Under the pieces are notes generated by a model that was not told where the DNA came from, did no database searches, and saw only the letters and a program-made list of their open reading frames with translations. The translations under genes were made by a program, and so were the position numbers. 10,657 bases of DNA. Source: Prasinococcaceae sp. CCMP 1430. Its lineage: Eukaryota > Prasinodermophyta > Palmophyllophyceae > Prasinococcales > Prasinococcaceae. Location of the stretch: the NCBI GenBank assembly GCA_013416795.1, contig RQSC01000554.1:1-10657 (forward strand), written 5' to 3'. Below, piece after piece: positions 6,035 to 10,657 of the stretch (positions are counted from its first letter, which is position 1; each line of letters opens with the position of its first letter).

Positions 6035-6630
6035 CGGCGTGCGCGGCAGAGGGGCGAGAGGGCAGCGGCGCGCTCGCGGCGCGCATGCGCTCGCGCACAG
6101 CGCGCGCAACGGACATGGAGGCCAGGCACGCGCGAGCGAGCGCAGCGAGGGCTTGCGTGCCGATGAGCACGGCGAGTCCTCGCGCGCGGCGTCCCGCCAC
6201 GCGCGGACCTCGATCGATGGTAGCGAGAGCTGCACGACGTGGCATTGTACGCATATATATTGACGCCACGGCTGCGAGCTTGATACCTCAAGGCTTAGTG
6301 TGAACACTTATTTTGTATATATTTCACTCGGCGGACGCGTCCAGGGCGCGACGCCAGCCGGGCAGGCGCGCCGCGGCTCATGCGCAAGTGATGGCGGCTG
6401 CCTGCATGGCGTGGCCCGCGAGGGCATCGCGCGCGCTGCAAGCCGCGCTCACACGCCATCCCCGCAATCCCCGCAATCCCCCCCCCTCCCTCCCCTGAGC
6501 AGGGGCTGGTGCGCATGCCGCGTGGTCCCAGCGCCGCCGGCGGTATGGCGGGAGGGAACGACGATTCCGAAACGGCGTCCGAAACGTCCGCGCGCCATAC
6601 GCGCGACGCGCGCGCCCCAGCGCGGGCGCG
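6035..6630 (+). promoter_or_regulatory. Intergenic region upstream of RMC1-like gene
   Basis: No convincing gene. An AT-rich island (6243-6329) with TATATAT runs stands out from the GC-rich surroundings; it could hold the poly(A) region of the upstream gene or core promoter elements. No TGTAA is present. Nearer the start codon is a direct repeat CCGAAACG at 6567-6574 and 6579-6586 with 12-base spacing, 45-64 bases before the ATG. Confidence 0.4.
6567..6586 (+). promoter_or_regulatory. Tandem CCGAAACG motif upstream of RMC1-like gene
   Basis: Two identical 8-mers start 12 bases apart, close to one helical turn. They also occur in repeat copy 1 at 2665-2684. A transcription-factor site pair is a reasonable guess; nothing else supports it. 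Confidence 0.3.
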
Positions 6631-8673
6631 ATGGCCGCGGGCGCGAGGGCGGCCTCCGCGCCCGTCTGCCACGTCCGGCTGGCGCCGATCCTGCGCCTGC
6701 CGCAGCGCGCGGGCGAAGGCGCGGGCGCGGGCGGCAGCCACGGCGGCGGCAGGGCGGTGTTCTACGACGACTGCGCGCGATGCCTCATCGCGGTGGAGGG
6801 CTCGCAGCTGAGCATCTACGACGCCGTCGCGGACGTCGGCGCGAGGGGTGGCGACGGGGCGGTCGTCGAGGAGGGAGGCGGGGTGGGCGGCATCGATGGA
6901 GAGACGCAGCCGAGCAGCGTGATGTTCGTCAACGCGGGGCCGGTGCTCGGCGCGTGCTTGCGTTCGGACCGCGGTGTGCTCGCGCTGCGCCGCAGCGCGA
7001 ACGAGGTGGAGTTCATCGACCGGGCCGTCGGCGCTGGCGGCGGCTCGGGCGCAGGTGGCGCCCGCGCGCTCCCGCCGTCGTCCCCGGCGCAGGTCGCGGC
7101 CGGCAGCAGGCCGCAGTCCCCTGCGGCTGCCGCCGCGCGCCACCGCGAGTTCTGGCAGCGCACGTCGAGGCCCGGCGCGGCCATTCTGGCCATGTTCTGG
7201 TGCGAGGGATGCCCGGAGGCGGACATGGTGTTTGCCACCACCGCGGGGTTGGAGCTCTATCGGCTCGAGGGCGAGGTGGGCAGCGCGGCTCGGAGCATGC
7301 GGCTGGTGTCCACGAAGAGGCACGTGGGCACGCAGCTGGCGGCGTACACGCACGCGTCGCGGCTCGCGCTGCTCGGCAAGGGCCGGCGCATGAGCGGCTA
7401 CCAGTTCACGGCGCAGGGCCTCGCCAGGGTGCCCTCCTTCGACCTCCTCGACGATGGCGATGGCGACGCAGGCCACGGCGACGCGCGCCCCCCCGCGCAG
7501 GTCGAGATCGTGACCGCCTATGGGCGGGTGTACTGCGCGCACCACACGCCGCGCTCCTTGACGCTCCACCGCTTCTACCGCGACGCCGTCGAGCCGCAGC
7601 TGCGCCTCGCGCTGCACGCGCCGCTGCGCAGCCTCGTGGCGGCCGACGACGCGCTCGTGCTCGTCTTTGCCGCGCGAGTGGCCATGGTGGTCGATGCGGG
7701 CTCGGCGCGCTTCGACGCGATCGCCGCGCCGCTGCCGCTGGGCTCGACGGACGGCGCTGCCGAGCGCGATGCGGGGGGCGCCGATGGCGGCGGCGCAGAG
7801 GGTGACGGCCTCCAGATCTGCGCGCCGAACTGCCTCGCGTACTCGGCGCGCACGGGGTGCGCGTACCGGCTCGAGCTCGACCTGGCGGCGCTGGCGGCGT
7901 CCGCCTCGGACAGGGTGGAGGCGGTGGGATTCCTGCAGCGCCGGCAGCACCGGCCGGAGCGCGCGCGCGCCCTCACGCTGCGCATGCTTCGCGCGATGCT
8001 CACGGAGCGCGAGCCGCTCACCGCGGTGGGCGCCGCGCTGGACGTCGTCTGCGCTGCCCACGCGGCGGCTGCGGGCGCCGCGGGGCGCGCCCCGCGGCCG
8101 GCGCGCCACGCGTCCCCGGACGACCTCGTCGCGGAGGTGCTCCTGCCGACCGAAGAGCAGACCCTCGACGCGAACGACCTGCCCTACGTGGCGCACGCGG
8201 CCATCGAGCTCGCGCGGGCCTGCCGCGCCGCCGGTGGCCCCTGCCCCGTCGAGGCGCAGCTGGTGGTGGTGCGCTGCCTGCACAGGGCGAACAGGGAGGA
8301 CGAGCTGTGCGCGCTGGTGCGCTCCGGCGCCTTGGGACGCTCGGCGGAGCTCGGCCGGGCGCTGCTCGGGCTGGGCAGCGAGCGAACCAAGCCGTTGGCG
8401 CTCGACGTGCTCCACGAAACGCGCGCGCGCGGCGACGTGGCCGTGGCGCTGGTCGCCGCCGGCGAGGCGCCCTCGGCGCTCCGGTACGTGCGCGAGCATC
8501 GCGTCGAAGCCGTCACGCCAGCCTCCTTTCTGGAGACGTCGGCCGCGAACGGCGGCAGCGCGCTCGCGTCGGCCGTGAAGTTCTGTCGGGCGCACGTGCC
8601 GGCCTTCGAGCAGCGGGAGGAGCTCGCGGCGTGGCGAGAGAGGTTCGACGGGCTGTCGGTCGACGACGGCTAA
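6631..8673 (+). CDS. RMC1: RMC1 (Mic1/C18orf8)-like subunit of the MON1-CCZ1 RAB7 exchange factor
   Basis: A complete single-exon frame of 680 residues from ATG 6631 to TAA 8671-8673; human RMC1 has about 657. RMC1 (Bulli in Drosophila) stabilises the MON1-CCZ1 complex that activates RAB7 on late endosomes and lysosomes. The N-terminal half looks like a degenerate beta-propeller: VFYDDCARCLIAVEG (about 43-57), LACLRSDRG-type strands, and AMFWCEGCPEADMVFATTAG followed by LELYRLE (about 187-213), aligning with the family's FCW...EIVFITDQGIEFYQV block. The C-terminal helical Mic1 domain is clear near 587-636 (KPLALDVLHETRARGDV, then ALRYVREHRV...FLETSA), matching the LSLDML...LAALRFIR...FLDAA pattern. 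Gly/Ala-rich insertions occur around residues 68-90 and 138-175. The first 20 nt lie inside the 1076-bp repeat. It converges with the lysozyme-like gene. Strong GC3 bias, no intron seen. Confidence 0.85.
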   Translation: MAAGARAASAPVCHVRLAPILRLPQRAGEGAGAGGSHGGGRAVFYDDCARCLIAVEGSQLSIYDAVADVGARGGDGAVVEEGGGVGGIDGETQPSSVMFVNAGPVLGACLRSDRGVLALRRSANEVEFIDRAVGAGGGSGAGGARALPPSSPAQVAAGSRPQSPAAAAARHREFWQRTSRPGAAILAMFWCEGCPEADMVFATTAGLELYRLEGEVGSAARSMRLVSTKRHVGTQLAAYTHASRLALLGKGRRMSGYQFTAQGLARVPSFDLLDDGDGDAGHGDARPPAQVEIVTAYGRVYCAHHTPRSLTLHRFYRDAVEPQLRLALHAPLRSLVAADDALVLVFAARVAMVVDAGSARFDAIAAPLPLGSTDGAAERDAGGADGGGAEGDGLQICAPNCLAYSARTGCAYRLELDLAALAASASDRVEAVGFLQRRQHRPERARALTLRMLRAMLTEREPLTAVGAALDVVCAAHAAAAGAAGRAPRPARHASPDDLVAEVLLPTEEQTLDANDLPYVAHAAIELARACRAAGGPCPVEAQLVVVRCLHRANREDELCALVRSGALGRSAELGRALLGLGSERTKPLALDVLHETRARGDVAVALVAAGEAPSALRYVREHRVEAVTPASFLETSAANGGSALASAVKFCRAHVPAFEQREELAAWRERFDGLSVDDG

Positions 8674-8750
8674 CCGAGGGCGAGTCACCCCCCTCGGCCA
8701 GCCGCGCTCCATCGGGCCCACGCGACCGCGTCTCCATTGTGTACATCTAC

Positions 8751-8764
8751 TGTAATGCCTTACA
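8751..8764. terminator. Palindromic TGTAA-TGCC-TTACA, putative two-way poly(A) element
   Basis: TGTAA on the forward strand (8751-8755) follows the RMC1 stop by 77 nt. The reverse-strand TGTAA (8764-8760) lies 210 nt after the lysozyme-like stop at 8975. The two genes converge, so each would have a green-alga-type signal in the right orientation. An A7 run (8766-8772) and GTACAG follow. Confidence 0.5.
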
Positions 8765-8790
8765 TAAAAAAATCTACGTTGTACAGGGAC

Positions 8791-8822
8791 GCGCGAGCGC
8801 GCACGCGCGCGCGCGCGCGCGG
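8791..8822. repeat. (CG)n simple repeat
   Basis: Alternating C and G with a few interruptions, immediately beyond the putative poly(A) element. Confidence 0.85.
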
Positions 8823-8974
8823 GCGCTGCGCGATGCGCGGGCGCGCCGGCCCACCGCCCTCGCGTGGCGGCCGCGCCGCCCTCGGCTGGCCTCGTCTCGC
8901 GGCGCCGAATGTGCGCTATACGGACGGCGCCTGTGGCGGGCGTGTCCCACCGGGCCGCGCGAGCACGCTTCGAG

Positions 8975-9676
8975 CTACGCGGACACCGAGTCGGCGTCGT
9001 CCCCACCCTGGCCCTCGCTGGCGACCCCGCCGCTCTTCGGCTTGTGCAGGGGCACGTGCAATCGCCAGTCGGGGTTCAGCGAGGAGAAGGGTATTTGCGC
9101 GAGGCCCTGCGCGCCCGCCGCCGCCATCGCGATGCCGCCCACGCCGCCGTCGTCTGTGACCTCGACCGTCCCCGACGCCGCGCTCGCGCGCTGCGCGTGG
9201 TGCGTCGGGAAGGGCTCGCGCACCACCGCGGAGGGCCGCCTCCGCCGCTGCCCGCCGCCCGAGTCCCCGTCGCTGCCGTCGGCGTTGGCCCACCGCCCGC
9301 GCCGCCTCTTCTCCTGGCCGTCGAGCTCGGTGCTCGTCTTGCGCCAATAGCGCCCCGTCTTGAACGCTCGGCCCCAGCCGGGCCCGCCGTTGTGCGTGCG
9401 CGCGAGGTGCTCCATGTCGCCGAACTGGAGCGCCCACGGGCAGTAGCGCAGCCAGTAGCGCAGCGCCGTCTCCTCGGCGTGCGGGATCTCCTCCACGGCG
9501 TCGTAGCGCGGCGCCGCCTCGCCGGTCATGCGCGCCACCTCCCACGCGTCGGCGTGGTATTCCTTTTTTTTTTTTTTTGAGAGGGGTGTGGGGGGTTCGC
9601 GAGGGCAGGTCATCGGCGGCGAGGGGGCGTGCGCCTGAGTCAGTCGCGGGCGCACGGACCACGGCGCGAGGTGGCC

Positions 9677-9715
<39 letters not shown>

Positions 9716-10549
9716 TGGTGTGGTGGCGTGTGGGTGGGTGTGCATCTGTGGAGTCTAACTATGAGCGCCGGCATACTGCGCAGGAGCCGCCGAAGGGACT
9801 TCGGCCGCACCCTGGCCGACCCGGGCTCAACTCAATCCTCCAGGCTGCGCGGCAGGCTGTGTGTGTGCGTGTGTGTCGGGCAGGCGCGCGCGGGGTGGGG
9901 GGGTGGGGGGAGGAGCGCGCTTTTTTTCCCTTCGCTCGCTCGTGCCGCGTCGCCCGCGTCGCCTCGCGCGCCGCACCTTGGATATCTGCAGGGGCCCGAT
10001 CGACGCGCCGCCGTCGCCCACCGGCGCGGGCATGATGTTGGACGTCTCCACCATGCGCAGCGCGTCCAGGAGCGGCCGCGTGCGCGCACAGCTGCGGTAG
10101 TACTCGACGTCGCGCGTGTGCGTGAACATCCCCCAGAACGTCGTGCGGTCGGCGTCGCGCGCCGGCTCGAGCATCGACCGCGGGGCCCGCAGCTGCCGCA
10201 GGCCCGTGGCCAGGTCGCGGCGCGGGAGGTACAGCTCCGCGCCCGCCCTGAGCGCGTCGCCGCCGACGACCGCGTCCGGGTTGTGCCGCGCGATCTCCTC
10301 GGGCGTGGTCGCGAACGCGCGCGCCAGCGCCGCCACCGTGTCGCCCTCGCGCACGGCGACGTGGCGCGCCGCGTAGTTGGGCACGACGACGCGCTCGCCG
10401 GCGGCGATGTGGTCGTCGTCCGACGGCATCGCGTTCGCGCGGCGCAGCGCGCCTATCGACACGCCGTGCTGCTCGCTGATCGACCACAGCGAGTCGCCCG
10501 GCAGCACGCGGTGGGTCTTGGGGCGGGCGCCCGCGGCGGTGCCGGTCAT
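8975..10549 (-). CDS. LysM + i-type-lysozyme-like protein, two exons
   Basis: Exon 1 (10549-9977, 191 codons) and exon 2 (9562-8975, ending TAG 8977-8975) give 386 residues. Two LysM modules, which bind N-acetylglucosamine polymers such as peptidoglycan or chitin, span about 12-57 (THRVLPGDSLWSI...VVVP) and 62-109. A lysozyme domain follows: ALRMVETS (expected catalytic Glu168), VGDGGASIGPLQISK (Asp179 a candidate second acid), EYHADAW, ALRYWLRY, then ARTHNGGPGWG...GRYWRK (245-266). This order and the HNGGP...YW block are those of invertebrate-type (destabilase) lysozymes, which cleave peptidoglycan. Unlike secreted relatives it has very few Cys (154 and 232), so the usual disulphides are absent, and no signal peptide is seen after the ATG. 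An extra 5' exon with a targeting signal cannot be excluded. The last 115 residues are Arg/Gly/Ser-rich and unrecognised. Activity is inferred, not shown. Confidence 0.8.
9564..9578. repeat. T15 homopolymer (A15 in the sense of the lysozyme-like gene)
   Basis: Fifteen T on the forward strand directly beside the predicted 3' splice site of the reverse-strand gene. Homopolymer length may be unreliable in the assembly. Confidence 0.95.
9679..9714. repeat. (TG)18 microsatellite
   Basis: Thirty-six uninterrupted bases of TG within the lysozyme-like intron; CA on the sense strand of that gene. Confidence 0.97.
9789..9805. other. Short perfect hairpin in the lysozyme-like intron
   Basis: GCCGAAG and CTTCGGC arms (7 bp) flank a GGA loop. 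It stands out from surrounding simple repeats; function unknown. Confidence 0.4.
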
Positions 10550-10616
10550 GGGGGCTTCCTCTTCTCGTCGCAGGGATGCGGGCGAGCTGCGTGGTGGAGT
10601 GCTGCGTGGTGGTGCG

Positions 10617-10657
<41 letters not shown>
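10550..10657 (-). promoter_or_regulatory. 5' flank of the lysozyme-like gene
   Basis: Only 108 bases before the predicted ATG are in the window. They contain a purine-rich AGAAGAGGAAG stretch on the sense strand next to the start, then a GT-rich region. No TATA box or targeting-signal exon is seen in this short piece. Confidence 0.35.
10618..10657. repeat. (TG)20 microsatellite running off the window
   Basis: Forty uninterrupted bases of TG to the window edge; the true length is unknown. Confidence 0.97.

Larger units (their letters stand above)
5575..6650. repeat. Direct repeat copy 2 (1076 bp)
   Basis: Same content as copy 1 at 1673-2748. Here the right end runs without interruption into an intact RMC1-like gene, so this copy is probably the native arrangement. 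The left end almost coincides with the contig edge at 5571; the three bases before it (GCC) differ from those before copy 1 (TTT). Confidence 0.93.
8674..8974. other. Convergent intergenic region
   Basis: It separates the RMC1-like and lysozyme-like genes. It contains the TGTAA palindrome, an A7 run and an alternating CG/CA repeat at 8791-8822. I see no gene in it; the open frames are GC-bias products. Confidence 0.6.
9563..9976 (-). other. Intron in the lysozyme-like gene (414 bp, phase 0)
   Basis: Donor AAG|GTGCGG at 9977/9976. The best acceptor, at 9563, is preceded by fifteen A instead of a pyrimidine tract (AAAAG|GAATAC). Joining restores QISK-EYHADAW, as the lysozyme family requires. 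An upstream ACTGACTCAG near 9633-9642 could act as branch point or as an alternative acceptor; using it as acceptor would insert a Pro/Lys-rich segment into the fold. Confidence 0.65.

Noticed and set aside
6295-9006. 903-codon open frame on the reverse strand across RMC1
   Set aside because: It is antisense to the RMC1-like gene. Its Arg/Ala/His-rich composition reflects GC-rich codons read in the wrong frame, and no family features are seen.
9577-10035. Forward frame across the lysozyme-like intron
   Set aside because: It mainly encodes the (TG)n repeat as alternating Cys and Val and lies antisense to a well-supported gene.

Overview
The window looks like draft nuclear sequence from a GC-rich unicellular eukaryote, most likely a microalga. 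The genes are eukaryotic in type (HABP4/SERBP1-like, HLTF/RAD5-like, plant-type leucyl aminopeptidase, lipoxygenase, RMC1, LysM-lysozyme). Three carry short phase-0 spliceosomal introns with AAG or CAG|GTGCG donors. TGTAA elements lie downstream of several genes; TGTAA is the poly(A) signal known from green algae, so a green-lineage host is possible. A haptophyte or pelagophyte cannot be excluded.

Single 'n' characters at 1447, 3202 and 5571 split the window into four blocks. Reading frames and gene identities change at each one, so they are treated as contig joins of unknown gap length. Block A (1-1446) holds the 3' end of an HABP4/SERBP1-like gene and part of a HLTF/RAD5-like SNF2 ATPase, both forward. 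Block B (1448-3201) is a patchwork: a bacterial-type NDP-forming acyl-CoA ligase fragment (reverse), a 1076-bp repeat, and the N-terminal part of a leucyl aminopeptidase gene (reverse) with an intron made largely of CA/CG repeats. Block C (3203-5570) holds a lipoxygenase fragment with one intron (forward), then about 1.1 kb of microsatellite-rich non-coding DNA.

Block D (5572-10657) is the most coherent part. It starts with the second copy of the 1076-bp repeat. That copy holds the 3' end of an unrecognised gene, the region upstream of RMC1 and the first 20 nt of the RMC1 coding sequence. A complete single-exon RMC1-like gene follows (forward, 680 aa), then a convergent two-exon gene for a LysM + i-type-lysozyme-like protein (reverse, 386 aa). 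Between them is a small palindrome, TGTAA-N4-TTACA, that could serve as a two-way polyadenylation element.

RMC1 is a subunit of the MON1-CCZ1 RAB7 exchange factor and acts in late-endosome/lysosome traffic. Its neighbour encodes a predicted bacterial-wall-degrading enzyme. A shared endolysosomal role is conceivable but rests only on proximity. The main caution is that block B is probably chimeric: three unrelated sequences meet at two sharp junctions, and its repeat is identical to the block D copy.
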